Below are positions 11,581-23,400 of a DNA stretch of 64,000 bases, one piece after another. The number at the start of each line of letters is the position of its first letter. Positions within the stretch are counted from its first letter, which is position 1. The position numbers and the translations under genes were made by a program. Location of the stretch: the NCBI GenBank assembly GCA_030544215.1, contig JARZZO010000014.1, positions 17,890,234 through 17,954,233 on the forward strand, written 5' to 3'. The stretch is from Zantedeschia hybrid cultivar (taxonomy: Eukaryota; Streptophyta; Magnoliopsida; Alismatales; Araceae). The notes beneath the pieces were generated by a model that worked only from the letters and a program-made list of their open reading frames with translations, had not been told where the DNA came from and did no database searches.

Positions 11581-12458
11581 TGATGAGGCAGAATCCGCTT
11601 CGGCCCATTAAAACAAGCCCAAACCTAGTTCAGCCCAGCAGCAGCAGTACAAGGCCCTCAGGGAGCCTTCGGCCCATCAGCGGCCGAACAGCCCTCGGCC
11701 CGTAAGCGGCACCGTTGCTCCCGGCCCAACAGGCTTCAGCCCGTCAGCGGCCCACCAGTCTACGGCCCGGAAGTAGCCCGGCGGCCCCAGGCCCAGCAGC
11801 CTTCGGCCCATCAGCGGCCCAACCCCCTTCGGCCCGATAGCCGAGTCCGACCCACTCCGGTGAATGACTAGGCACTATGGCGGTTTACCAGTAAACCCGG
11901 AACATAGTCCTATATCGGCTATCACCGTTAACCATCCTCTATCATCTGCTATAAATACACCGCTATTTATTGCCAAAGGTATACACTCCTATGCCTCCGA
12001 GACCCTCAAGGACTATAGTCCAAAAAGCATTAAAGCTATTCTTTGCCTTCTGAATCGAATCATCTTCAGGAGCTAACTTGACTGTCGGAGGGGGTTCCTA
12101 AGGGCCGAAGCCCGGGACTCCTACTGACCGGTTTCTTCTTCTTCCCCTCCTGCAGGAGCTCGGTTCGAATCATCGCCGACCTCCCAAAGTCGGTCTCGGC
12201 CGCCGACCTCGGATTTCTCTCCCAGGTCTCGACGCCCTGCGCCGGCTGCATCTCCGACCGAAGGAGTCTCGGCCCCGCCTTCTGAAGGCAAGCTAGTCAC
12301 CGACCGAGCCATCCTCAGCCTCGGACTTTCGGCTTCGCCTCTGCCTCCTTCGCCTTTCGGATCCCCGTCGGGCCTCTTGCACCGATCCGACCCAGCTCTG
12401 AATCCATAACTTCGGATTCCAGCTTCGGAATCCGGTCGTGATAGCTTCGGCTACATCA
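11581..12458 (+). repeat. Element A 3' LTR
   Basis: 878 bp, the same length as the 5' LTR, ending CTACATCA and followed by the GACAC target duplication. Differences from the 5' LTR are mostly transitions, for example AAACCTAG for AAACCCAG near the start. Confidence 0.95.
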
Positions 12459-12536
12459 GACACCAATTTTGGTTGTGCTGCCAGTAAAGATGATTGCACC
12501 AGAGCCGTCCACAAGCAAATTCCTCAGATCACTGTG

Positions 12537-12540
<4 letters not shown>

Positions 12541-12595
<55 letters not shown>
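12541..12595 (+). repeat. (GA)n microsatellite
   Basis: About 27 uninterrupted GA units. It lies 80 bp outside the 3' end of element A. The neighbouring 12464-12797 shows no gene. A small open frame through the repeat is a by-product of it. Confidence 0.95.
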
Positions 12596-12597
<2 letters not shown>

Positions 12598-12797
12598 CAG
12601 TGCAACAAAGTTCCATGATGAGACGAAGAAAGAAGCTGTCGCAGACTAGCGGGGGCAACTGCCGGATCATGGCATCTAATTAAAGAGGTCCGGACAACGC
12701 ATCATCGAATCTCAACTCACAATTTTAAGACAGTGAGTGAAACAAAACCCGTCAAAAATCCGTGACGTAGTGGCACGACTGAAGACACTTATTCTTA

Positions 12798-13058
12798 GAT
12801 TGGAGAATAGGAGAAGAATAAGACCTCTTATTCTTAGAATAAGACTAATTCTAGTTTGACAGACGGAATGGCTTATACCGCGTCAGAATTACTTATACCA
12901 GAATAAGGAGAATAAGTCATTCCACCTTAGACCCAAGAATTGTTTATTCTTCTTATTCCATCAGTGGGCCCCACAAAACTATCAAACCGAAACACCCCTT
13001 ATTCTAGTATACGCTATTCCGGATAAGTAATTCTGAATAACTTATTCTGCAATCAAAG
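12798..13058 (-). mobile_element. MITE-like element, family 1 copy 2
   Basis: Inverted relative to copy 1. It starts GATTGGAGAATAGG and ends TTATTCTGCAATC, with the shared inside (GTGGGCCCCACA, ACCAAGAATTG-like, GCTATTCCGGATAAG). It has no open frame and is followed within 10 bp by a shortened relative. Confidence 0.65.
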
Positions 13059-13067
13059 TGGGGCTAT

Positions 13068-13180
13068 GATTGGAGAATAGGAGAAAAATAAGGACGAATA
13101 AAAGGAGAATAAGCTTAATTTTACTTTGACAAACGGGATGGCTTATATCGATGCAGAATTACTTATTCTGCAAACAAAGT
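13068..13180 (-). mobile_element. Shortened MITE-like element, family 1
   Basis: A 113-bp derivative. Both ends (GATTGGAGAATAGG and TTATTCTGCAAACAAAGT) and the GACAAACGGGATGGCTTAT block remain, but most of the inside is gone. It sits next to copy 2 in the same orientation, suggesting a local duplication followed by internal deletion. Confidence 0.6.
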
Positions 13181-14324
13181 AGAGCGTCCCCCCTAAAGGA
13201 ACGCTTGTGGGTTTGTTATCCCACAGAAACTTCATGCGTTGTACAGATCTCTCGTCCCTTCGGAAGGGCGGAAACTGTAAGAACTGATCTATCTCTCTAT
13301 TTGGGAGGATTTCTCGCACCAAGGCAAACTCGTACCCTGGTTACCTGTTCAGGAGCTCGAAGTGCCCAGAGGGTGGTCACTCCTTCAAAAAAAAGTGAAA
13401 AAAAAAAAAAAATCAAAACTGATATTAACACATAACGAACACCTAGTATGGGTAAATGACTTTTGCCAGTTTGGATGTCTGAAACCACATTCAAAAATCA
13501 CAGTTTCATTTGGCATGGAAGGAAGAGGGAGCGATTAACATAGTGTCTGCTGTCTAGCATGTTGTAAAATTATGTGAAACATCTTAAAATATTATTTTTC
13601 GACATTTACATGAGGACGAACATTAGTTTTAGAATGTAATCAATCATTACGACATGTAGTTTTCTCTGATTTCGATTTTCAATCAAAGCCATCATAAATT
13701 ACAGCTCAGAGTTTTTAGAACAAATAATTTTAAAATCAGAAATTATACCTAAAATGTCCCCACAGCCTAAAAGGTAACTGTTACCAGTGATCTTGTGCTA
13801 AATTACATTAAAGACCCCATATTGTTTATGGCGCCAATGTTCTTCCTTCTTCCCCTTTCATGGAGCTCGCAATCTGGGACCCAAAGTGATAACAAACCAG
13901 TTGAAGGCCACTATACAAACAATATCCAGAATTTCCAAGTTGAATTTTGAAAAAAGAAAACCATCACAGGTGCAGCCTCCAGGAACTCTGATTAAAAACT
14001 CACATCTCAGCCAACATTGTTCCGTTAAAAAAACTATGCAATGAAAGGAGGACCGGATGATGGGAGATCATTTCCAGACAGACTGCTGGAGCAGAGGTAA
14101 ATCGAAAACTTCCCGTGTGCTTCATGTTTGAATTTCAAAGATCTTTCCATACACCTAAACAACGGCCGCATGCCCGTGCTAGAACGACCAGGAAGCACAA
14201 CCATGGTCCATATTAAATGGTCCAAACACTGCATCAAGACAATGCTAATCAGAGAGTAGGAGCCTATTCTTCCACAAAAATTGGCCAAGTTTTCATTCCA
14301 ATTATAATGCAATGAACAATCATC
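13181..14324. other. Intergenic DNA downstream of the SOUL-like gene
   Basis: No gene is recognised. An A-rich tract at about 13386-13412 could be the tail of an old retroposed sequence, but no duplicated flank was found. Confidence 0.4.
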
Positions 14325-14345
14325 TGTTGCCAACATGAGTCTAAA

Positions 14346-14501
14346 AGGGCGTACCCAGTGCACGAGGCTCCAACTATTTGTGGGATCTGAGAAAGGGTCG
14401 ATGTATGTGACCTTACTCCTGCTATGTAGAGAGACTGTTACCTTGGTTCAAACCCGTGACCTCTAGGTCACAAACGGGGCAACTTAACTGTTGCTCCAAG
14501 C
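14346..14501 (-). mobile_element. Au-type SINE
   Basis: Read on the minus strand, a tRNA-like head with GGTCACGGGTTTGAACC (B box) is followed by a body ending in GAGCCTCGTGCACTGGGTAC and a short T-containing tail. This is the hallmark layout of the plant Au SINE. It is flanked by a near-perfect direct repeat of up to 23 bp (14325-14347 and 14502-14524, core GCCAACATGAGTCT), the target duplication. It lies about 360 bp past the stop codon of the SOUL-like gene and may fall in its 3' UTR. Family assignment is from memory of the consensus. Confidence 0.85.
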
Positions 14502-14858
14502 TGCTGCCAACATGAGTCTGAAAGTGGAAAATGGATACCAAGAAGGGGAACCACATGTTTTCATTTTCCTTTTCATATACACCCTAGGGGAAGAGTACAT
14601 GAGTATAGAAACTATGAGCATGATTTTGCAGGTCTAAAACTATGACTTTACACTATTCATATACATTCCAAACAGCTACCCGAGAACTATAATCCTGCTG
14701 TACATTGTACTATGCATGTCCACTTTTACTGCTTGAGGATCCAGCTCGAGTGTATGCCACTTCACATGATCAAAATGTACAATGTACTTCTTTTTGTCGC
14801 TAAGGTTTCCGCTGTGCAGCTTTTATACTGTTACTTCCACGTCCATATGGCACATGCA

Positions 14859-17708
14859 TTATTTGTCCCTCTTTTCCACTTCCAGGGATACCTCATTTCG
14901 ACGAGTAAATGGAAGTGTAAATGGTGGATTGAACTACAAAAGAAACAACAAATTAAAAGAGGCAGATGCTATAATTTTCAGTTTTCACACATATATAGAA
15001 CCAGAAGCCAATAAACCATTCGGCCCTTACCTGTGCCACTTCTACTAGGGCATATTCTTTCACCTGAAACTCAGAGTCACTCCTAAGAGCATCTCGTAGT
15101 CTCAATTCTCTCTCTTTCACTGCTTCATCTGTGACGAAACCTAGTTGAATGGACAAAGAATGAATAGCCTATGTAAACATAAACAGACTGAATTTGTGGT
15201 AATAACAGATGAGCTGCGTGCAGGACAAGAGATTCAAATTGCCCTTCCTTTGCAAATAAGGAAAAAGTGCATGTGGTTGACCGACCTGAAAAGGCTGTAA
15301 CAGCTACAATTCTACTAGGCACCTCCTTGATCGTCACAGAGGGATCCTTCGGTGAAGGCAAATTACCACCATACTTGGAAGGCATGACAAATGACATTTC
15401 CCAGTTATCTTCATCCCTTAGCTGGTTCACAACACAATGATAGCAGCCATCTTAGAGCATATAACATGCAAAAGGAATATTTAAATGACAAAAAACTTAG
15501 AGGCAAAGATAAGAAAATGCTCCCTATCTAGTGAGAAATTGATGAGCCAAGGATAGACCCAAAGTGATCCAGTTTCCCCGATGAGGAAGGGCTTACTTTC
15601 TTTGTAATAACTGGGGTTGTCATTTTCATTCTCTCCCCTTCAGACTGTGCCTTCCTAGTATAAACCGGGGTGGTCATTTCCATTTGTTCACTTGCCGTAT
15701 TCTGCCAATAACCATGTTGACAATTTTAAAACCAGAAAACAACCTACAGAGGGCAGTGATGTTGTATGTTCCACAATGTGGCTCATGTACCTTGCCAAAC
15801 AGGTAGGCAGCCAAAACGTTAAATGCCTGGCCTGAGCTGTTGAAATCGAACCCATGTTTTCCAGGCATTGTTGTCTCAGCTATGAAATAAGACTGACAAT
15901 TTTTTCTAGTTAGACATGTGAAAGTTGGAAACAAAGATCAGAATCCTAAACAAGCATACAACCAGCACATGCTCAGGGGAAACACTTGTATCTAAAAACA
16001 CTGCTTGTGAATTGAACAAGAGCCAAAGAAGACTTAGAGAGGTGTATGTATAATAAGCAATAAACAAGTGAACCAAACTAATTTCAAATAAACATCTTAT
16101 CCTTTTGACTTGTAGAAAGAAAAGGTTTACAACGCTACTATGACGGTATGACATAAATCCTCCATAAATGAATGCTAAAAATCTCATGAAGAAAGCTTCT
16201 TCTTCTTCTTTTTAACATAAGAGGTGCTTGTGAAAGCTAAAAGTCCTTGAGGTTTGATTAACAGAAAACAACAACTCATCTTCAAGCAAATCCCAAACTT
16301 TTCCATCTCTTGCAGATAGTCTAAATGAGGACATTGCAATGCCCAAGATTGGATATAGAATAATGTAGCCACAGGCATGGATACACATACATGTGTATAA
16401 GCAAAGATCAGGATACAGTTTGCAGCATAAAAGTTATCCGTGTTTAAGTAAATTCAAATGGAAAGTATCAACCACATCCAAAAATACCTAAGCAAACAGC
16501 ACTAGAAGAAACATCAAGAAAAATGAATGTCATTAAAAATAGAGAATTATATCCATGCTGTGAGAACTCCACATGCTGAGAATAATAACGAGTCTCCCCT
16601 TTAAACAGTCTATTAAATCAGGGTGATCTCTTTCCCACAAAGAAGCATCAAAAGAGAATTTATTAGACCATATCAGCTCCATGTTTCTGACACACTAACT
16701 TTTTAGGTACTTCTCCACCGATGAACAATAAATACATATAAGCACATAGCTTAATTATTAAGGTCCTCTTCATAATCGAACAAGCCCAGATAGGATGGCT
16801 CATTGAGTTATGCGAGCTTGTTCATGTTGGTTGCTCGGGTTCATTATTTTGGGTGAGAATGGCTTAGTCCAGAATAAGCAATGTAAACAAAAAGCTCAAA
16901 TTGCTTATTCTATAATAGGAGATAAGGATAACTATTTTTACATTATTCTTTTTGTTTATTTATTTTAACTATGCTATTTTTCTTATTCTGAATAGAATAC
17001 CAATCTGGTTATGAAAGCAAAAAACCTCATATTCTGATATAAACAGTCCTAGAATACTTATGCGAGATAAGCAATCCAGTTAAAAGAGGGAAACTTTAGT
17101 TCCAGAGCAATACCTCCACTTCTCTGATCTCGTACTGCTCCGCCCTCTTTAAAACCTTAAAATTCACACTTTCCAAATCCGGCACTGCTATTAAACCACC
17201 AAACGTCACGAAACTATCCGTTAACATTACGAAAAAAGAATCAAAATAAACAACCAAAAAAAGGGCCGAATACACACCAGACATAAGCGCTTCCTCCAGA
17301 TTGCGAGGTTCCCCAAACCTACGAGCAGGGATCGCATATTTCGCAGCCTCTGTAACGAACTCCCCCAGAACTGTGAAGCATGAGCCTGTGAACACGATCC
17401 GACCAAAAAAGAACACTTTTTTTTTCTTCGTTTGATATTTCCATCTTACCTCGGTGGGAGAGGGAGAAGGTCTGGGAGGCGAGGGCGGCGACGAGGGAGA
17501 CCCGCGTCTCCAGGGCGGACCGGGTCCTCCGCCCCGAGGCGCCCGCAGCACCGCTCTCGACGCTTCTCGTCTCGGTGCCCCCCGCCGCCGCCGCCCTCAC
17601 GGGTGCCGGCGGATGCTTCCGGGGCTTTGCATGGCCGCGGCGCGGTGGGGCGGAGCCATGGAGGAGTCTGGGAGAGGAGGTTGCGGTAACCAGGTCGCAG
17701 AGCGCCAT
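14859..17708 (-). CDS. SOUL heme-binding-like protein, chloroplast-targeted, 8 exons
   Basis: Exons on the minus strand in order: 17450-17708, 17278-17370, 17114-17184, 15791-15892, 15597-15701, 15286-15421, 15031-15140, 14859-14933. All introns are GT-AG and the joined frame of 951 bp gives 316 aa. The first ~65 residues are Ala/Arg/Ser-rich, as in a plastid transit peptide. From about residue 120 it reads as a SOUL/HBP domain: YEIREVE, YFIAETTMPGK, FNVLAAYLFGK, two MTTPV motifs, WEMSFVMPSKYG, IVAVTAFSG, and a C-terminal FNPPFTLPFTRRNEV. The closest known relative is Arabidopsis At3g10130-type plastid heme-binding-like protein. SOUL proteins bind heme or other tetrapyrroles in vitro; the role of this one is inferred. 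It looks intact. Confidence 0.92.
16850..17090. repeat. Divergent MITE-like sequence in intron 3 of the SOUL-like gene
   Basis: GAATGGCTTAGTCCAGAATAAG, repeated CTTATTCT/AGAATAAG motifs and GCTTATTCTATAATAGGAG resemble family 1 (2598-2860 and others), but clear ends and a target duplication were not found. It could be an old copy or chance TTATTC richness. Confidence 0.35.
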
Positions 17709-20415
17709 TCTGTTCTTACTGCTCCTCCTATCTATTGAGCTTTTTTTTCTCGGAAGAATCTTTTTTTTTCTCTCTCCACTCTAAAAAAAAAAATCCTGGC
17801 TGGAATGTTCTGCCTGTAAACGTGAAGAGCAATAAGAAGAAAAAGTATCTGCCCGGGGCCCAGGTCCGCTGGACCATCAGGTCCAATATGAAATTACCTC
17901 GATTTAAAATGTATTTGAAAATTAAGTTTGAATTAAATCAAAATGGGTGGAGGTAATAATTTGAGTTAGTCCAAATTGAAAATGATCCGATTCGACTTTA
18001 CAAGTCCAAATTCACCTCAAATTACTAGAGCCCGGTCGAACCTAAATTCAGAATAAGGAATTTAGATGAATTGAGTTGGATTGGCGTGGACTGGACTGGT
18101 CTAATTTATAGATAATTTATTAGTAGTGTTTTACATTTTATATAAATTAATATAAAAATTAATGAGGTAATTGGAACCAACTCAAATTCAGTCCAAATCA
18201 AATTAAATTTGAATGACGTCAAATCAAATTTAACTTTATCCATTTTAATAATTTTGGTCAACCCAATTTATTATATAACTGTATGGACTAGCCCACCAGA
18301 TGGACATCCTAAGTGGTTAACCGTCAAATTAGCTGTAATTAAGAGGTAAAATGTAATAATATATCAAACATTCTCAAATAGGTTATCTCTAACCGCTTCA
18401 AATATAATAACCAGATTAAGAGTTATCAAACACCACGAAACGAAACTAAAATTTCAGGTTAGTTAGATTTGTAAATCAAAACCAAACTTCGTTCAAATCA
18501 AAGTAAATGATATCAAAATTTGTTAAACTAGTCTGATCTGTAATTCAGTTTGAGGTTGTTCATGATCTTTTCTTGTAAACGAATAAAAGAGATTAATTAT
18601 GTAGTTTTGACTTAAAATTAAAGTACAAATACTAAAAGTCTATTAAAATGATAAGTATTTATTAATCTTTTAAAATTAAATCAAATGTTCTTTAATTTAA
18701 TAACTCATGTAAAAATCTTATTATCTTTAAAATATCATATGTAGGTGTATGTAATTCAGTTTATTTGGTTTGGTTCAATTTTCAAGTTTTCAACGTACAA
18801 CCAAACTAATTCATTTCACTTGATAAATTTAAATTGAATTGAAACATCTTCAGACTTAACAAAATCAAACCAAATTAGTTAACTCAGTCTAATTTTCTGG
18901 TTTAAAACAAATTACAAATATCCTTATAAGCTGCTATGCCTGTGAATTGGACTGCCATTTAAATTAGTTTGGTGGGCTGAAGTAATACTTTCCCATGCTG
19001 ATTGTTTACTTGAGTTAGTTTATCAATCGTTACTAGTGAAGAAGTCGTAATGTGGAACTCTGCTTCGTGCAGTGGTATAAATAAAAAATAGAGTTTTCGC
19101 ATGCTTGTTTCCATAGATATGACAGACCGCTGCAATGTCAAAAAACATTCTATTCTGACGTAAAAAATATATATATAATAAAATAAAAATATTCAAAATA
19201 GCCTTCTTTAGGTTGATTCCCATTCTTTTGTATTTATTTTTGACTGTCCGATCAACAAAATTAACTGCAATTGTTTAATCAAATTGTGTCTCTTTTGAGA
19301 TCAAAATTAAAATCCGAAAAATGAGATCAATTCTAAAGAGTAATCTGATAATTTTTTTATTTTAATCGTCAAGATCAGACAGTAAAAAATAAAATATAAG
19401 AGATAGGATCAACTAAGGGGCATGCATGAACAGTGCTTAATCTTACTATCTCGAACTCTATGAGAACTTTTTTCTCCTTAGTTTCTTTCTTTTGTGATCT
19501 TATTTAACTAAATAAAAAGAACTTATTTTTAACCAAATTTAAAGCAAGAAAGATTAAATTTGGATGAGGCAATTAAGATAGATAACTATCTCACTCACCA
19601 ATAGCTTCTAGTAGCTCTGCTTGCACGGAGCCCATGCTTAACTAGTGTTATAGATGTCAACAAATTATTTTTTTACTTAAACTAAACAAAAATCTTAACG
19701 ATTAAGATGGCCATCTACTCAAGTCCACTCGTTCGGTTTAACAACACAATAGTGAAACCATCCGATCAAGGATCGGATGATGCTGTCAACCTAAAAAAGA
19801 GTGTAGGATGTATCTTTTACATATAAAAGTTAGGTTTAACTCTATTGATAGGACTCTACGCGACAGTGCCAACGACAAGCATCAACTGGACGGCTTTGCC
19901 TACTGTGTGGTAGACCTGGATACATCCTCTCCCACATGTGGGGGATTATCTTACTAATTATGTAGATGAGATGGGAGTGGATCGCAAATGACGAAATGTC
20001 AAATATCAAAATCTATCTTATCCTAAACAAGGTTAAGAGGATCCTTTGTTCCTAATCTAATAGTGAGACAGCAGGTGCTTGTCATTTCACAACTCTCATT
20101 TCTACTACTTTATTTCGAGGTTTCTCTTTCACGAGATTCTTTTCTGAGATTTCTCAAAAATATTATCAGTAGGGATTGTGGCTTTTGGGCTTACGATCGA
20201 TCCATTGGCGTTATCGTCGGCTCCATGGCCATTATAAATTGCGATGGAGGGGGTTCCTCCGCCAGAATCCCAGATCCTTTAAAAGAAAAAAAATCTAGCG
20301 GAGGGGTCTTAACGAGGGCTGCCTCGCTCGCTCGCTCGCTCTCGCCCCTGCGATGGAGGCGAAGCTTTAAAAAACCCAGAATCGCAGCAGCAGCAGCCAC
20401 AGCTGCCCTCCCGCC
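17709..20415. other. Divergent intergenic region between the two host genes
   Basis: This 2.7-kb AT-rich stretch separates the two start codons, so each gene probably has its own promoter here. A possible TATA (ATTATAAATT near 20231-20240) lies about 180 bp before the plus-strand start. The part at about 19220-19430 resembles the repeat of intron 12 (34140-34900). No other gene was seen. Confidence 0.5.
20353..20370 (+). promoter_or_regulatory. Five-codon upstream ORF before the At5g03900-like start
   Basis: ATGGAGGCGAAGCTTTAA lies 45 bp upstream of the main ATG, in the probable 5' leader. If the transcript starts near the TATA-like site at 20231 it would be included and could lower translation. 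The start site is not known. Confidence 0.35.
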
Positions 20416-23400
20416 ATGGTCCCCTTCGCCTCGTGCCTCGCGACCAGCGGCAGCGCCGGCGTCTGTTGCCGCAGGCCGCAGCTCCCGGCCTTGACTCCTC
20501 CCCCGCTCGCCCGGCTGGCGCCGGGTTCGCACGGTACCCTCCCGTGCTCTGGCCGTTCTGCCGCCCGGCTCCCGGAAGCCCTGCATCCGCGGGGTTCTAG
20601 GGTTTCGCTCGTCGTGGTCCGGGCGAGCGTGCAGGTCCCTGCGGGGCTGGGGGCCGGGGCGGGCGTGGAGACGGACAAGCTGCCCAAGGACGTGCGGGAG
20701 GGGTCCATGCGGGCCGTGGACTCCTGCGGGGGGAGGGTCACCATCGGGGACGTCGCCAGCAGGGCGGGGCTCAAGTTGGGCGAGGCGGAGAGGGCTCTGC
20801 AGGCGCTTGCGGCCGACACTGGTGGCTTCCTGGAGGTAATTTCCGTACGCGGCTACGCCATTGTTTTGTTCACTCGCTCGTCTTCTTCGGGGTTTAATCT
20901 ACAGAGTCTGTCTGAGTTGCTCGTGAGAATTGTGGCTCAGCCCTCCGTTTCTCTTCGGGAAAATTTCCGACTAACATCGAGTACTTTGCTGATTCTTCTT
21001 TTTAGGTAACGTTGTCCTGATTCTGCATATCAGGATGAAATTTTGTGAAAAATTTAGGTATCTTTATGTTTGTGTGATTTAGCATTTCATTTCTAACGCT
21101 GGTTGCAGCTCCCGCATCTTGTCGCCGAGTCGGTTTGCAACTGCTGTGCTTTCTAACTTATGCTGATTGCATATGGTAAAAAGTTCAATCTTTTAGGGGC
21201 ATGTTTGGATCCTCTTCCAATTCGTATCAATTTTTTTGGGTTGTATAGTTTTCCGACTGGTTATTTTGGGCGGAAATGCCGGGCCATGGAATCTCTTTAT
21301 GTGATCTTTTGTCTTCCAACAGGAAGCTCCAGACTGGGGCTTCCTGCATTGGAGAAAATGGCGTTATGACAGAGGGATTAACTGTTGTGGCTATTGAAAA
21401 TCAGTCGGATCTACTTCCACTTAGGCCGTGTTTGGCAAACTTTTACTTGAAAGTTACTTTTGGCTTCCACTTCTTACATAGAATGAGTTGACGGAGTGAG
21501 GTTATAACTAATTTTGTTTTGTTAAAAGTCAACTATTTTATAACAACCTTACTTTTTCTCCAATCTTGGAAGTTCCCTCCTTGTAGCTTTTGGTTGGAAG
21601 TCAAAATACAAGTAAAATACCACATAAATGACTTCCAAGATCCAATGACTTCCATAAAAGATAACTAAATAAAAATACAAAAGTGCTTCCAAATGGAAGC
21701 TGCGCCAAACACAGCCTTAGCATTCTCCACGTTGGAGGCGAAAACCCAGTGTTTTTTGAGAAGAAAGCTTCACCATGCCCCATTTCCGGAAGTAATAACG
21801 ATGGGAGCACCAAAAGGAAAGAACTATCCGTGTATGTTGTGGGATAAGTTTTTGCTTCCTCTTGTAAATAGAACCGCTGTGCCTCCAATGTTTTGCAGCT
21901 CCAACACACACTGGTATTCTGGCATGTGGCGGCATGGTGCCTCTTACCCAAATATCTAAAACAAAAGCTGCTCTTGATTCTAGGCTTCCACTGTGTGTAC
22001 TCCTGGAACCTAAACTCCGAACTCAGTATTTTCCTGACAAAGACCCTGGTTCCATTGAAACTTGAAACCTTCTTTGACTTACATGTTTCACACAAGGAGG
22101 TCAATGCCTCCCGCAGTTGCCTTCCCCTTGTTCACCGCTCTGAAGACTCTGGCTCTCCTATCCTTGCCTAGTCCTATGATTCACTGGATCCTACTTTGAA
22201 GTCCTGCTCCTCCACTGCTTTATTGGATATGTCAAAGAAACGAGAGAGACGTGCCCAAAACAGTACAGTGAACATGATAGAGTTGCCTCTTGGTATTTAC
22301 TGAAAATAAGAGCTAAGCACTGGAATTTGCTGTTTTACTTCTCTTACGGTGTGTCAACATTAACATTGAAACCTGTGCAGTCTATGGGGTATGGCTGATT
22401 CTCACACTGCAAATAGCTATTGCTTGGCTAGTCACTAAGCTAAGCACTTTAGAATTGTGTGTACTATGCCATATATGGTGAATAACTTGGACAGAGTTCA
22501 TGCACTGGAACCCTTATCAACTATGACAATCCATCAATGCTGTGGTAGAACGTGTAATGTTTATCATGTGTATTAGTTGAGACATGAGAATATTAGATTC
22601 ATATATTTTGCATGCGTATCTGTGTTGTAACACCCTTTGACATTTTTTAAATGTTCTTTCATAGACACAAGCTATTTCAAAGTGTTATTGATAGGTTTCA
22701 GATGAAGGCGATGTTCTTTATGTTTTCCCAAGGGATTATCGCTCAAAGCTAATGGCCAAGTCCTTTAAGATGAAAATTGAACCTTTTATTGAAAAATCAA
22801 AGGTACTTGTTCAGTTGTTTGATTGTTATAGCATACAACCCTTTTTTTTTGGTGGACAGGATTGAGTTCATGTATTTTCTGCAGTCTACTGCTGAGTATT
22901 TAATCAGGGTAGCATTTGGGACAGCACTGGTTGCTTCCATTGTCCTTGTGTACACAACAATTATTGCAATCATTTCAAGCAGAAGGTATCATACACATTG
23001 CATTTTTTTATTCTTTGTTTAATAATTATTGTTTGTGCAACCTGTTGTTATTTGGGTTTTATGTATTCATTAATTTCATCAGCATCACAAAGCTTTGTTC
23101 CATCTGCTTGGAGTTTCCTTGGACTCAATTTCTGGAGAAGTGGACATACTAGTTTAGTCGGATGCTAGATTAACTTTGAACTCCTTGATTAAGTGATGAC
23201 CCTGATAAACATCAATGAACTAATGAGGCTAGCCCCACATTGATAAGTGTTAAGAGCCTAGCGACCTTTAGTTGCTTGATTGGTCTCTGTCATGTGTAAC
23301 TGTGAATATCATAGGGGAATGTAGGGAAAAAGAAAACAAATTCATTAGAAAATAAAACATAGTAACATAAATAATAGAATTTGAACTATATAATAATTTC

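Larger units (their letters stand above)
3023..12458 (+). mobile_element. Element A: complete Ty3/gypsy Tat-lineage LTR retrotransposon
   Basis: A 9436-bp element with two 878-bp LTRs (3023-3900 and 11581-12458) and a perfect 5-bp target duplication GACAC (3018-3022 and 12459-12463). Order: LTR, primer site, gag, protease, RT, RNase H, second (archaeal-type) RNase H, integrase, tandem array, polypurine tract, LTR. The second RNase H and the array between pol and 3' LTR are hallmarks of the plant Tat group (Ogre, Retand and relatives). A hand comparison gives about 24 differences between the LTRs (near 2.7 percent), a fairly recent insertion. Pol has a premature stop in integrase, so this copy is probably not autonomous. 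Confidence 0.95.

Noticed and set aside
17432..17784. Arg- and Pro-rich open frames antisense to exon 1 of the SOUL-like gene
   Set aside because: They are the reverse side of a GC-rich exon and show no family motif.
20191..20819. Minus-strand open frames over exon 1 of the At5g03900-like gene
   Set aside because: Antisense shadow of a GC-rich coding exon.
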